From the NCBI RefSeq assembly GCF_026213295.1, contig NC_079431.1, positions 12,648,360 through 12,712,359 of the forward strand: DNA of 64,000 bases, read 5' to 3'. Below the pieces are notes generated by a model. The model had not been told where the DNA came from. It worked only from the letters and a program-made list of their open reading frames with translations, and ran no database searches. Source of the DNA: Gadus chalcogrammus. Its lineage: Eukaryota > Chordata > Actinopteri > Gadiformes > Gadidae. Shown here piece after piece: positions 1 through 27,869 of the stretch. The position numbers and the translations under genes were made by a program. Numbering within the stretch: position 1 is the first letter of the stretch; every line of letters begins with the position of its first letter.

Positions 1-118
1 AAGCGACTTACATCGGTTAATACACACATTGACACACCGACGGCAGAGTCAACCATGCAAGGGGACAGCCAGCTCAACACTCAGCTAGGAGGAGCTGGGG
101 ATCGAACTAGCAACAATC
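1..118. repeat. Teleost interspersed repeat fragment (SINE-like)
   Basis: The window opens with AAGCGACTTACA, then a run with ACACATTGACACACCGAC, CAACCATGCAAGG and GGGGATCGAACTAGCAAC. This word order is typical of a very common teleost interspersed repeat with a tRNA-like end. It is cut by the window start and runs into the (AG)n array. The family name is not assigned. Confidence 0.55.
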
Positions 119-147
119 AGAGAGCCAGGCGACAGTCAGAGAGCCAG

Positions 148-150
<3 letters not shown>

Positions 151-229
<79 letters not shown>
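151..229. repeat. (AG)n microsatellite
   Basis: A perfect AG dinucleotide array of about 39 units directly follows the interspersed repeat at the window start. Confidence 0.97.
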
Positions 230-231
<2 letters not shown>

Positions 232-504
232 TTGAACTACAGAGAGCGAGTGAAGGACACTTGGGGGCTGATAAATAGACGAGACACGGCAACAGGTACA
301 GCAAAAAAATGAACACAATGAAGAGACACCGGGGGAAACAACGAAAGAGAAAGACAGGGGTAAGAGAGAGAGATTAGAAAGGAGGTAGGAATTAGCAAGT
401 ACCGGTATGTATGTATGGTGCCATTGGTGGGTGTGCCTGTGAAGTTACAAAACCGACAGAGAGCTGAGATGACACGAAGGCTGGTCATGGAGTATCATGT
501 CGAA

Positions 505-570
505 GTGTGTGTGTGTGGGTGTGTGTGTGTGTGTGCGTGTGTGCGTGTGTGTGTGTGCGTGCGTGCGTGT
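505..570. repeat. Imperfect (GT)n with GCGT interruptions
   Basis: GT array broken by GGGT and GCGT units; open reading frames over it are repeat artefacts. Confidence 0.9.
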
Positions 571-1236
571 TTGAGCCTTGTATGTTCGACTGGTGTGCTC
601 ATAATGCAGCCCTAATGGTTGAGGCGGGATGTACCACATAGTCCTGCACTGTTCACAGTAATGGTATGTGCTTATAGCGACTAGTGGAAATGTAATACAG
701 TGAGCCTGGCTCTTGTGTATTTATTGAATTAAGATTAACAATAACCATATTAGCATGCTACATTATGCACTAGCAGCTGCTAATCCATTGCCATTGGTGA
801 CTAGGACCCAATACACACATAAACACACACATATAAATGCACACACATTATTGATAATCCCTGTGATATCAACTGAGGAAATATTGATAACGGGGGGAGA
901 GAATTCCAATCAGCTGTTGTAACTTTTCTTCAGGTTCATTCTGCCAAAGAGCAACACGACCTTGGATGAAACATTCATCCTCCTTGACTGAGGGGTAAGG
1001 GGCGACGAGATGGTCTGGAGTTTGCCCTCGAGTGTTGTATCCGCCCACCCTAATCCGTAATCAGTTGACTCTTGTGGACTCCTCAGTGTACTGAGATGGG
1101 CTCTGATCCCCCGATGAACCCCAGTCCTGCCTCGCACCGATCTGCTAGCTGGACGGAACAGAGCTCTCATTGATCAGCACATCCTCTCTTTCCATTGGCC
1201 TTCCACTCCAGGAATACAATTACATCGACACACCAG

Positions 1237-1265
1237 GGTGTGTGTGTTTGTATGTGTATGTGTAT

Positions 1266-1345
<80 letters not shown>

Positions 1346-1358
1346 ATGCGTGCGCGTC
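1237..1358. repeat. Compound (GTAT)/(GT)n microsatellite
   Basis: A short GTAT-type run grades into a perfect GT array at 1271-1344 and ends in GCATGCGTGCGCG. Confidence 0.95.
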
Positions 1359-2296
1359 GGAATTGCATGCACACAAATCCACCAAATTCTGGATAAAGTG
1401 ACAGGACACTCTACTGGGAAATCATTTTAGAAGGGGCATTGCACACTTCATATTTATTTTCCCCACTTCCAATGCGAACACACACATTGCCCCAACTAAA
1501 AGTCTTGGTATACAAGCATAGAAACACGATGGAACAAGTGCTGGCATGCAGGTGTCGGTGTGGTTTGTGTGGTTTGGCGTGGCGTGGTGTACTGCAAGGA
1601 ACTCATTGCAACTGACACTAGCGCCGCGTGTGAGGAAGTGGAAATTGTTAGCAGTGGCGGTAGCACAACCTCTCTCCATCTACCAGTTCAATTACTACAA
1701 CAATATGGAAGTTGGGTGCTCACGTGTTGAGCCAGGCCTTCCTCAATGCCGTGTTGTGTGAATTTGTGTGTGTGATTCAGCCACGGGCCCCTTTGTTGGT
1801 CTTAATTTTAAGGGGTTGGTCCCAAGTCCAACCCTAAACAAAAAAGGGAGTTGCCCAAACAAGAGTTTCTGCTCAGAAAGTGCTTCCTGCTGCTGTGGTT
1901 TCAAGGCCCGGATAAAAGTCTAAACAGCATTGCCGTCACATGGACATGAATCAAAACACACTCGCACATGCGCTCACACACACAAACACGCATGCTCACA
2001 CAAACACACACAAACACAGACACACATACACACACACAAACAAACACGCCTCCCTCTGTAGGCTCAGCTGATCGTGCCTGTCACAGAAGTCGCTCCTCTT
2101 CTCTTCCCCTCACATGCCGCCAGTAGAGGAGGAGGAAGAGGAGGAGGAGGAGGAGAAGGAGGAGGAGAAGGAGGAGAGGGAGGGTCAGAAGAGCCTCTGT
2201 TCTGCGGTGCCGGTCAGAACGTTCTGTTTGGACGGGCTGTGGTCCAAATGGGCTCTCACACACACTGCCCACCCCCTCCAACCCAACCCCTTCAAC

Positions 2297-2421
<125 letters not shown>

Positions 2422-3246
2422 TAACGATTCCAATGTATACTTTGAAATACAATCTAGATATATCCGCTTAAAAAACGACAATAACCATAACATGACACAT
2501 CTTCACATGGAAATAAATGCAATTGCATACACCTCTAGGGAGCGGACGTAACAATGAGTGCTCATTTGCTGCTCTGTCTCATAGCTGTAGATTGTAATCA
2601 CGAGAGGAAGACCAGGAGACACTAGTACATGACAGGCACAGTAGTAGTGATCCACCCAAACACGATCCCTGCTGTCGGCCGCGTTTCTCTCCTCGCGGTT
2701 GCCTGCGTGAAACCTGATCACAGGTGGATTGTGTCACCACCAGAAAAGCAGGTCAGTCAGAATGGAATGTTTTTTTGTTTTTGTTTTATCTGCGCCCCAC
2801 ATCAAGACATCTCTATGACAAAATCATGACAAGCCGTTTTGAGGGGTAAACTGCTCCTCGAATGCAGTGGATAATTTCCCATATAATAAAGTATAGGCGT
2901 GTGGCGTGCCCATATGATGTTGGTTATACAATTTGAATTCCGGAGTCTGCTTGTCAGCCAGCTCTTAGATGTATAATAGGCTTATCTAAAATATGTGGCA
3001 TTACAAAAGCTGGCTTTAAGGTAAAGCTCATGCATTCTTGTGACCTGAAGTTCGGTCAAGTTGCGTAACAATCTATGTAGAATGTGGCATGGCTTCTTTC
3101 AAGCTCAGAGGACTTAATACATTATATACTGGTTTGATTGCCGATATGCCCAATCGTCTAGAAAAATAGAGGATTAAATATCTCAGCACAGCAATAGCTA
3201 GTGTTGTTTGTAAAGTAAGTAAGTAAACTAGTATTATATTTCAATC

Positions 3247-3330
3247 TTGAATTCCTTCAATTAAATTCAATTGTATGTGTATAGCCCTTAATCACCATTA
3301 CAGTCTGTAAGGGCTTTTAACAGGCCAAAG
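3247..3330. repeat. Teleost interspersed repeat fragment
   Basis: The words AATTCAATTGTATGTGTATA and GCCCTTAATCACC followed by GGGCTTTTAACAGGC resemble the common teleost repeat that begins AATTCAATTTTATTTGTATA. Short and diverged; family not assigned. Confidence 0.4.
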
Positions 3331-3670
3331 ATTTATGACATAATATTACTGATTGTATCTATTTTTTGTATCTGCTTTCAACTAGCTGCCAGTCCAGGGA
3401 GTACAGTTTGCCTATTTGAATAAGGGTCATGTTTATAGAAATGTAGGCAATCTGAAAAAAGTAAAAACACAAACTAGTTTACCTTTTTGCAAATGGGGCT
3501 GTTGAAAAGTCGTCATATGATAACTCCACAATCGGATCACATCATTCAAAGTTATGACCCATTGGTAACAGATGATGGGTAGGGTAAACATAAAGCAGGT
3601 TGGTATAACGCTCGGGTCTCTCGCGAAGTACCTACGGAGGAGGAAAAGAAGGAGTGCAGTCGTAGCCTAC

Positions 3671-3850
3671 CTTTATGATGCTGCTTCGGCGGGGAGCCGC
3701 CCTCACCGTCTCAAGGAGGATGGTGTCGGTGTCTTGTCCGCCTCCGGGTAGGACGACACCGCTCCGGCGCCCGCGGGCAGCTCTGGATGGTATGACCTCG
3801 GGAGCTCCGTCGCTACACAGCCCGTCTCCACATCCATCTCGCTCAGTCAT
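3671..3850 (-). CDS. plcl1: PLCL1 first coding exon (partial gene)
   Basis: This exon encodes 60 residues from the ATG at 3850 to a GTAGGC donor at 3670 (minus strand), ending in phase 0. It reads like the N-terminus of phospholipase C-like 1 (PRIP-1): a poorly conserved acidic start, then RRSGVVLPG, an LLE stretch and the highly characteristic PRRSSIIK just before the first intron, as in the human protein. PLCL1 is a catalytically inactive PLC relative that binds inositol trisphosphate, GABARAP and protein phosphatases. None of the PH, EF-hand, X/Y or C2 domains are in the window; the remaining exons must lie to the left of base 1, consistent with the very long first intron of this gene. An in-frame upstream ATG at 3916 exists, but the 3850 start gives the family-like N-terminus. 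The residue before PRRSS is Ala where I recall Thr in the human protein. Confidence 0.8.
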
Positions 3851-4025
3851 GGCGAAACACAAGCCTCGATAGTCGGTGGTTTTTTCGTAGGCTGAGGGGC
3901 AAATAAATCTTCTCAACGGCTTGTCCGTGGATAAAGTTTACATTGGCTATTTATCGGTGCCATTTGGTAAAGTGTTGGTTGTTGCGAAAAAGCACTCACG
4001 GTTAATCAGACGATAATCGATTATT

Positions 4026-4073
<48 letters not shown>

Positions 4074-5992
4074 ATTTAATTAATAGTGAGATTGGTCCGT
4101 AACGGGGGAAACTCAACTCCCACTGACTTGGGGGTCTCGTCTAGGCTGTCTATATCACACCTCCCAACCTCCACCCTCAAATGCGCTCCCCTTTGGCTTC
4201 AGGAATCAAACCGCCACAGGGTCCAACTCAGACGTGAAGTGGACTTGATGTTGGCTTATCATCCAGAGTCAGCGTGATTCACGGGGAGATTGTTCCCCCG
4301 CGCGCAACAAGTCCCTTGTTTCGGACTGGATCGCTTTCTCAAAGAAACAACAGCGAGGGTTCGGGATACGTTGAAATCTAGGTGCAACGCACCTGGTAGG
4401 AAAACAACATCCCCACGATGTTTGACGCTTGTTAACATGCAACAAAAATAGTCTTTCAGATGCCTACCTTTCCCCCCCACCCAAGACACCGATGTGCAAA
4501 AGTCCAAAAGAACAGGCACTTTTGGCGATCCCTGCTCGACAGAAGGTCCGTTACATGTCCACGCTGCGCATATGGCATCGGGTTAACAGGGCTATGCCAA
4601 CAAAGTTGCAACCAGAGCAATAACTGGCGACATCTGACGAGAAACGAGGAACACCACTGTCAGTTGCATCGCGTCTAGCTCTAGCGCTCCCTCCCTCCCA
4701 CCCTCCCATTTCTCCTCCCCCCTGGTGCACTCCCATATATCCAAATCATGATTGACGTGCCGCGTAACCAATGCGCTCTCGCCCTTGGAGGTTACAAGCA
4801 AAGCATCTAGCCGGAGTTGGTGAATGGGTGGTGGAGTCAGAGAGTATAGTAGCGACCGCTGGAATGGAATCCTTCACCACTTTGGCATGGCTCCAAATGT
4901 TGCTGCTGCTGTTGTGTTGAGAGACACGAGGTCAGGCAAATGGCGGGGGGGTAAAAGGAACACCGTCCGGGCTCTGGGGGACGATCGGGCAGTTGGCTTG
5001 GAGTCACCGGACCAAGGTGATGGTTTGGCGTCCGAAACGGATGTAATTGGTTCCCTTCGGTATCTAGACTATATCAGTTGGTTGGCTAGGTTGAGTTGGA
5101 CTGATATGAACCATCGAGCATTTTTTTTTTTTGACAATTGATTTAGAAGTAAGAAGAGGTGTTGATGCTTTGAGAAAAACAAAAAAGTGTGGGGGAAGAG
5201 GGAGCAACTAGTTGAAAGTCTGAAGTCTTGTGTGGGTGCATATAGTTTTATATAGGACATTTTCAAAATGAAGTCACAATAACCGCGATGAGGTCTTAAA
5301 TCCCAAACATGTTTTGATAAAGCTTCATTACACTGGATACAAAGCCGAGGCTCACATCTGCCCGTCTCCCATAGGACTACCCTCGATTATCTTCAATCAT
5401 AATTATCCCATTATTCCGATTAAATGCGATCACGAGACGTCCCTTTATCGTATCCCAACTGCTAATAAACACCTTGCTCCCCCCAGCCCAGTGCCGTGCT
5501 CTGTCCTATGGGTTAAAGGTATGATGTGATAGGTGTCGTCTGTGAGGGGAAAACCCGAGGGCGCCTCGTGGAATGTCGTCAGCAAGTGATGGCTTTTAGC
5601 GCGCGCAGACCGCAGGTCGCACCTCACTGTCAAGTAGGACCGTGGCCTATCCTTTGAGCTCTTCGTGTGCCCTCGTAGAAATAACAGCATTGCAATTATT
5701 TCTCGTAACGAGACAGAGTGTCATCGCCTAGAATAGAATTGGACTTTTCTTCAAAGCTGAATCGCACCGCTATTCGAAATGGGCAGCACGCCCTCCCTTG
5801 TGAAGCGATCATCTTTAGGAGGGTGTTGTGGAACCAAATTAATAAATGCGCCAGGTGGTGATAAGTCCAAGAATAAAACCCTGCAGACAGAATCGTGTCT
5901 CTCTGCTAGTTTGTAGCGAAACTCATATCTTCATGCTATGTTGCCACACTACTGTGAGAAATATATTTTTGAGGTTTGGTGTGTGTGTTGTA

Positions 5993-6276
<284 letters not shown>

Positions 6277-6351
6277 GGGGGGGTCTGGGTGTGTGTGTGT
6301 GTCTTGCTGGTTTGGTCAGTATATTTGTTGGCAAGTCTTGGATGTGAGTGA

Positions 6352-6399
6352 GTCTGTTGGCCCCTTGGGGACCTTGTCTGTTGGCCCCTTGGGGACCTT
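6352..6399. repeat. 24-bp tandem duplication
   Basis: A 24-bp unit containing TTGGCCCCTTGGGG occurs twice head to tail without mismatch (6352-6375 and 6376-6399). Confidence 0.9.
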
Positions 6400-7146
6400 G
6401 AAAAAAAAATTCAATACTGAGGAACAGTTCATCCCATACAAACATTTCAACAACCTCAGCCGTCTGTCTTTGGTGCTGTTTTTCTCTGTAAACACACACA
6501 CACACACACACACACAGACATATATATATATATAAATATATATGCACGTGCACACACACAGACACAGAAACACACACAGACAAAAATGCAAGCACACACT
6601 CAAACACACATAACTTGTAAACAGTCCCACGTAGCATGCTAGCGCTGGCTCCCTCTGTTTATAATATTAAGTAATTTCATTGGACAATAGGAAAACATAT
6701 TGCAGTAGCTTGTTGAAGCCATCCTCCATTATTTACACCAACATTAATCATCGGTGGCAGATGGGAGGAACATTTTAGTAGTTTAGAAAGTAGATTTGAC
6801 CAGGGTCAGCCAATAACATTCCTCTCCCTGGGTGGTCAATCAAGACGTGGACACTGGTTTGCTCGTTCACGCGTATTCGCGCCCACACCCGAGGGTGTTT
6901 TTCGCTTCAAAGCTGTGTGTCCATTGCGTCCACCATCCCACAATCACAGAAGCAGAGGTGGCCCGGACGCTTCTTGCGTGCCCCCGTGAAAAAACAACCT
7001 CTGTCTGGCTCTGTCTGGTTCGGGACAGACCACCATATCAGGTTATCTCTGCCAATGGTGGCTTGGCTGGACAACCAACTTGTTTTTCTCTTTTTTTTCC
7101 CACCGAATGTAAAAACCTTCCAATCCTAGCTCACCCCTTCTACATT

Positions 7147-7191
7147 CCTCTGTGTGTGCATGTGTGTGTGTGCGTGTGCGTGTGCGTGTGC

Positions 7192-7242
<51 letters not shown>

Positions 7243-7319
7243 TGTGTGTGTGTGTGTGTGTGCCTGCGTGAGAGTTCACATGATGCATCTGGGTGTGTGG
7301 GGGGGGGGGTTTGTGTGTT

Positions 7320-7391
<72 letters not shown>

Positions 7392-7502
7392 TGCGCGTGT
7401 GTGTATGTGTGTGTCTATGTGTATGTGTGTGTGTGTGTGTATGTATGTGTGTGTGTGTTTGTGTGTGTCTGTGTGTGTGTTTGTGTATGTTGGTGAGGGG
7501 GG

Positions 7503-7586
<84 letters not shown>

Positions 7587-7721
7587 CGGTGTGTGAGAGT
7601 TCACATGTTTGCATCTGGGTGTGTGTGGGGGGCGGGTTTGTGTGTGTGTGGGGGTCCGTGTGTTTGTGTGTGTGTGTGTGTGTGTGTTTGTGTATGTTTG
7701 TGTGGGGGGTTTGTGTGGGGG

Positions 7722-7818
<97 letters not shown>

Positions 7819-8010
7819 AATTCACATGCTTGCATCTATGTGTGTGTGGGTGGGGGGGGTTTGTGTGTGTGTGTGTTTGTGTGGGTGTGTGTGTGTGTGT
7901 GTGTATGTATGTGTTTGTGTGTGGGGGGGTTGTGTGTGTGTGTGTGTGTGTGTTTGTGTGCGCATGTGTGTGCGTGTATGTCTGAATGTATGTGTGTGTT
8001 GGATGCCAGG
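7147..8010. repeat. GT-rich complex satellite with repeated 50-bp module
   Basis: About 860 bp of GT, GCGT (about 7195-7243), GTTT and poly-G sequence. Embedded in it are three related non-simple modules at about 7262-7320, 7586-7640 and 7815-7862. Each carries GAGA(G/A)TTCACATG, then GCATCT, then a G run followed by TTTGTGTG, so this is a higher-order repeat rather than a plain microsatellite. Confidence 0.9.
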
Positions 8011-8189
8011 TGTATAAGGGAGTGAGATTGTCTTCTTGAGAGAATATCTCTCTTCTTCCTGTTGGTCGCCACAGCACCAGACTTCATTTCACTTGTTTCT
8101 CACTCTCCCTTTGATATCTGTTGCTGTTTCCCATCTACAGTCTCCCATCTCTTCCTCCCCCTTCCTCCGTTTACCCCATCCCCCCCCAA

Positions 8190-8314
<125 letters not shown>

Positions 8315-10010
8315 ATCCCCCTTTCTCTCACCACTGGGTCAAAGTGGCAGCTTCTCACACCTGCTGCTGAAAAACACTCTGTGCTCACTATCTGTTTTTT
8401 CCATATGGAAGAATCAAAAGCACTCTGTGTTTTGTCCTGTGTTCGTGCCAGACAGTATTCTTTCCTATGTTATGTAAAAAGACAAACAAGGCTATAAGAT
8501 ATATTCAGCACTGTAGATCTATCTGTAATGTTTGGGATTGCATCGTGGTATCGACTACATCGGGGAGTAGATAATTTGGACTTCTAAGGTAAATAACTAA
8601 AATGTGGTATTCTGTAAACATTAATGCTAAAAATTATTTACCATTTACATTTCAGGTTTTTTGGTGACACATAAACATCAAAGACACATCAAAAGATACA
8701 TTATAAGTATCAGATGATTGAAGAGAAAAAAAGATTTCGGTTTCATATGACCTTATTTAAGTTCGTAGTAAAATGGAAGCAATAATATGCAAGATAGCAT
8801 AGATCAAAGAATCCAATTTAAATCAATACTTCAAAAGAAAAAAAAATGTTCTCGTGGTCAGCACTAGATGGCGCCTTTGGGAAATGAATGACTTGACAAT
8901 GTCGGACCTTTTATGTGTTGATAAGTAAGTCAAGTTGATTTTCATTCATCCGCATACAAACGGCTGAACGAAACTTCGTTTCACACAGTCCAAGGTGCAC
9001 AGTACAAAAGCAACAGTCACTGAACACCATATACAGCAAAAAGTACATTTTAAATACAATAAACAAAACTACCAAAATGGGTCCATGGAATGGGCTGTCG
9101 TTTGAAATACGATGTGCGCACTGGCATACATGAACACCCGTGAACCGGGTTGAACTTAGAATATAGGCCTACCCTACAAAAACAATAAAACAATCAAACA
9201 ATCAAATATTTTCTTACCTTTTAAAAATGTAATTCTACCAAAGAGGGAGGCAGACTATTGTTGAGCAATTATTATTTAATAATTATCAACTCTCTTTTCT
9301 CAGTGACATAATAGTTAAAACTCCCCTTCTAACTGCTGTGAAACATGTGCAATTGTTAGAAACAAAATCCTGTATGCGGTAGACTAATAGATTCCTAAAA
9401 GGAAGAGGAGACAAGAGAGGAAGACATTGCTTGGTCTCCGGGTCATCAAATAATGTTTATTATGTACTACTCCTGTATAAACTGTCCTATTCCTTCCTAT
9501 GTGTTCCTTCCTCTGATCGGCTCTGTGCTCAGCCAAACAGCGGCGGGGATTTCCTTCCCATGGTGCTAATGAACTGGACTGGCATTCTGCCAGAGCCATC
9601 TCCAACCTCTAGCCTGTGTTTACCTTCAAAACTCTCAGCAATGTAGACATGTACAAGCACTGTACACAGAGCACATCCATATATTAGCTCTTCATGTATT
9701 ATGCAGTCTCATCATCAGCACTTGAGATTAGTTTGCTCAAAAGGCCCAGACACAGACAGGGCCTGCTGGGCTGTTATTGCATACCAGCGGAAGGCCGAAG
9801 GTGTTAGAAGTAGAAAGGGTTAGAGAGAACAGAATGGAAGCCAGCAAGTGTTGTGATTGAACAGCTGGCCAGGGGGAAGTCTCCTTCGCAGCGTCTCACG
9901 ACACACAAAAATAGAAACACACACCACCAAACTGTGCACTGCCAGGCTTTTCCCTAATTATCCTCTTTCCATTTCGCTTGTAATATTGTATTTTGCGCTC
10001 TCTTTCAATC

Positions 10011-10160
10011 ACTCACTCACTCACTCACTCACTCACTCACTCACTCACTCACTGACACTCACTCACTCACTCACTCACTCACTCACTCACTCACTCACTC
10101 ACTCACTCACTCACTCACTCACTCACTCACTCACTCACTCACTCACTCACTCACTCACTC
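10011..10160. repeat. (ACTC)n tetranucleotide array
   Basis: About 37 ACTC units with a single interruption near 10053. Confidence 0.97.
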
Positions 10161-10259
10161 TCTAAACCTCTCTCTCTCACAAACTCATTCTATTGCTCTC
10201 TCTTCCTCCCCTCTCCCCCTCTCTCCTGCTCGCCTCTGTTTTTCTCTCTCCTCCACTCG

Positions 10260-10263
<4 letters not shown>

Positions 10264-10335
<72 letters not shown>
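10264..10335. repeat. (CT)n microsatellite
   Basis: Perfect CT array, about 36 units, in a longer pyrimidine-rich context. Confidence 0.97.
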
Positions 10336-10337
<2 letters not shown>

Positions 10338-10527
10338 GGAGTCACAAGCACTCTCTATCAAGCCACCAGTTTGTTAAAATAAGTGTTCTTACAGAATACA
10401 TTTACATGTTTTGTCTAAGATTGTGTGTCATGTGGTGAAAGTGATTTCCAATCACTTGTCATTTCAATTTCAATGGCCGTCAATGCAGCATGCAGTGGAG
10501 AATTAAATTGTATGAAAATGTGTATTC

Positions 10528-10645
<118 letters not shown>

Positions 10646-10781
10646 CAGGCAGCACCTGGAGATGTGTGTATATGGGTATGCAGCTGCCACTGTTGGCCAT
10701 GCTTGAGATGTCACTCTAACCCTTCCTTCCTCCACAACACTTTGAATGCATTAATGTATGTGTGTGTATGTGTATGTGAGT

Positions 10782-10795
<14 letters not shown>

Positions 10796-10812
<17 letters not shown>

Positions 10813-10820
10813 GGGGGTTG

Positions 10821-10902
<82 letters not shown>
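10796..10902. repeat. G homopolymer followed by (GT)n
   Basis: A run of 23 G (10796-10818) is followed by a GT array at 10825-10902. Confidence 0.95.
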
Positions 10903-10908
<6 letters not shown>

Positions 10909-11134
10909 GTTAGAGTGTGTGCGTGTAGTAAAAAGTCAAAATTAAAATATCTCAAGATATAATACTTCATACTCACCCATGACAAATACACTCTATAAAC
11001 ATGTATAGCTCCCCATTTGTGTCTGAAAGACATTCGTTTTTGTCCGCCTATCTCTATAGTCAATTCACGGCTGACCTGTTCAATTAGGGAGTTTGGAAGG
11101 AGTTTGATGGAGGTCAGGAATAAGTATGGATGGT

Positions 11135-11268
<134 letters not shown>

Positions 11269-11367
11269 AGAAGGGAGGCTGTCAGAGTGATTAAGTCGAT
11301 CTCATTTGTGTTTCAGCGAGGGGTCCACTTCCTCCTCACACTGTCCTGGATATAGAGAGGCTGTTGC

Positions 11368-11426
<59 letters not shown>
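11368..11426. repeat. (AGT)n trinucleotide array
   Basis: About 20 units of AGT upstream of RFTN2; no exon spans it. Confidence 0.97.
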
Positions 11427-12786
11427 CAGCATTACAGCTACTGGAATTGTTTGGACTCAAGTCTTTAGGGACTGACTCAAATTCGACACAATGGCGTGAT
11501 TGCATGCTCTAAAATAAAATACAGCTAACTTACAATATGTTCGATTTACCACGAGCGTTTTAAAGGAGCGCTGCAGTCCAAATCCATAATATTGGAGAGT
11601 TGTCTCCGCTCCTCCCCGACCTCGAAGCATACGCGGGTTGCCAGGTTGAAGACACGAGACGTACTAGAGCGCAAGACGAGATGAGCGCAACATTATAGTT
11701 GGAGACGAGTGCAATTATTATATTTGTTTATTATGTTTTGCAAGTTATACACCAGGTCAAATGGCATCCTCTTGAAGTCGATCTGGGCTCTAAGCTGTCT
11801 CCCTTTCAAGAAAATACTGACTGTTATCAGAGAGGCCATTGTTTCGATTCAGCATGATTGCTTAATCTCATCAGTGTATAATTTATTACAGACAATTTGT
11901 TACATATTTTATCTTTAAACAAACATCTCTGAGGGGGTTTCTGAATGAAAAAAAATCAATAGACCTACATTAGACCTAGGACCAATGGATTGATTAATCG
12001 ATTTGTTGATCGAGTGATTGATTGATTGCTTGTTTGATTGATTGATTGTTTGTTCGATTGAATGAATGTTGATGAACTTGCCATTAAAATAATCACTTCA
12101 CAAAATATGTATCAATGAATATTAAGCTATAATAAACACATAGAAAAAATTACTTTGTTTATTTTGAAAAAAAGATTTATACAAATTAAGTTAATGCATA
12201 ATAAAGATTTAAAATTCTTCTAAATACGAGCCTATTAACCGCTTAATGTGATAACAGGCTTTTTGCGATTTGCTCCCCAAATCACTCCCATCCCCGGGGT
12301 TCCTCCCACTTCCCTCCCTCATGAACACAGCCACGCTTTCAGCACTGCTTCTTTCTGTATTCAAAATCGCTCAAATCTGGACCGGATTTAGCTCTTAGGC
12401 TACTGTGTACAAGAAACGCCGTTTCGTTCATTACGGTAAATTAATCGGGGGTTGTATTCAGGAGCCTTCCCAAAACGCGCTGTGGACCCAACTATCTAAC
12501 TTCTACCCAAAAGTTTTTTCAAAGGAATTTGGTTCATGTTTCAGCCGCGCAAAGACTGGACGGAAACATAATTTCACGTCTGCCAAGGAGCTACATTTGA
12601 CTCATAAGTAAAAGCGTTTTTTGTTTGGCATCAGTGGTGATTGTCGGCAGCCACTGGAAAGGATTTACAGAGAATGGAGCGGTCCCGTTAACTTGATCGC
12701 TTTGGCAGAGCTCTGTGCCAGAACGGACTCCTGTTGTGCTCCTACTGTGCAGTTGTGTGTGTGCTGGACATCCCGCCACGGAAGCT

Positions 12787-26019
<13,233 letters not shown>

Positions 26020-26412
26020 AAGCAGCTGAAAAAACACTTCCCGGACGGACGGACGGACGGACGGACGGACGGACGGACGGACGGACGGACGGACGGAGCC
26101 CTCCTCCGCCTACGGACCCCTCTGTCCCCGACTGAAAACCTAGGACTACGTACTGGATTATAGGAGGAGCTGGAGGGATCGTTCAAGGGCGGAAATGGAT
26201 TGGTTGTGAGAACGGATCATGTTGTTCCTCCCAGTAGCTCTACACCTCGATTGAATACTCATCAGAAAGTCTTTATCAGCACAATGATCGATGATAGGCC
26301 TGTTAGGTGCTAGGAAAATATATTTGTTCCCCTCCACAGTTTTAACCTCCTTCCCTTTAACAGAAACTGTAACATAGAGGGACGTGAACTTGGCACTTTG
26401 TGTGTGTGTGTG

Positions 26413-26448
<36 letters not shown>

Positions 26449-27793
26449 ACTGAAGCCATAATTGTGTACATTGTATTACTTGCATATAGACCTATGTATA
26501 AACATTATGTGCAAACCATCGTTCGGGATGATGGTTAGCAGATGGCTAACGACGTTAAGATGCAAGACCCTTTTCAACCTTCTCAGCCGTTCTCATTCAC
26601 TTTAAGGTAAACGCGTGTCGATGTTTGTTTATTTTGGGATGTTCACACAAAGATAGACACATCTCACAGGCCGGTCTTTGGGGAAAAACACTTTCATGGC
26701 ATGGCGGTGGTCACCTGGAGAGTCGCCACAGCATTACCTTTAACTGCAGTTACCAGAGCAGTTCTTGACCACATATCTTCACTGTTTTCTTTGCTGTTTA
26801 TTTTAACACGGTTTATATGTTGTTGTTTTTCTATGGGGCTTCTACATCTGCTAACCGATCATTGAAGTCTGAAAACATTCAGACCTAACTATTTATCTTC
26901 TGATCTTACATTTCTGTAATGTCTGTTCCAACCTAAGATGGTGCAGAATCGCCGTACTTATTCAGGGTTGCCCTGATCAAGTATAACTGGGTCCAGGGTG
27001 TTCAAAGCAAATAACATTTATCCATCTTTGTATGAGTTGTTACAAAGATATTTTGAAGGGGGAGCAGTAGTTGACTGGATTAGGTGTATTACTGAATTAG
27101 TGATGTGTCGTATTCGTTCGAACATACACTGAAAATCTCTGCTGGGCAACCGGTGTTGGGATATTTCGTTGGTGGCCGATGGGAGTCAGACCTGCATTGA
27201 TATGTTTTGACACTGGTTCACTGATGTGCACAAAAATCTAGGATTATATCTCCAACGTGCTTATCGCTTTCCTTGGACACTTCTGTAGATCGCTGCTCAA
27301 TGTTTCACATTGCCATGTTGCTGGAAACACACTCCTCATTGGTCCACAGCTTCATTACTGAATCTGGTATTTCAAAGAGTGTTGATTGAACTGCCAACCC
27401 TTTAATGCAAAGAAAGCAAATCAGACTCCTACGATAGGGCTGCATACTGCTGTGTGTATGTTGAAGGCCGACATATTGTAAGAACGAATATGACGCAAGT
27501 ATTTTGTTACTGGGTTGTCTTTTGCCATATTTCTTTATTCAGTATCCGTCCTTTTCAGGAATTACCTGATTGCAGTATTATTATTCCCCATCTTTCTTTT
27601 TGGGAAGTTGCCAGTCTTTATTTTGCCTAATTTTACTGTATTAAAAAACTGCTTTACCCCATGTTTTAGCTGCAGTTCTTTCCCCTAAGTACATTTTATA
27701 GATGAGAATGTGTGTCTTTATAATGTATACATCTGAAATTATTCTTCCAAAATATTTCCATGGATGGCCTGGAGTTCATTGATTCAAATTAAA
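26020..27793 (+). other. RFTN2 3' UTR (probable)
   Basis: From the TAA at 26017-26019 to an ATTAAA at 27788-27793, the last plausible poly(A) signal before the convergent MOB4 gene. It includes a GGAC tetranucleotide array and a short GT array near 26400-26446. The extent is inferred from signals only. Confidence 0.45.
26043..26097. repeat. (GGAC)n array in RFTN2 3' UTR
   Basis: About 14 perfect GGAC units starting 24 bp after the RFTN2 stop codon. Confidence 0.97.
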
Positions 27794-27863
27794 CAGCTGC
27801 AGCATATTTCACAAAACCTTTCCCTGAGGGGAAGAACGATCACAAAAAGCTGGGTAACGTTTT

Positions 27864-27869
27864 TTTATT
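27864..27869 (-). terminator. MOB4 poly(A) signal (probable)
   Basis: TTTATT on the plus strand reads AATAAA on the minus strand and is the last such word before the convergent RFTN2 signal about 70 bp away, giving tail-to-tail gene ends. Confidence 0.45.

Noticed and set aside
10011..10160. CRISPR-like regular repeats
   Set aside because: The array is a pure tetranucleotide without spacers in a vertebrate genome; other regular arrays here are also simple repeats.
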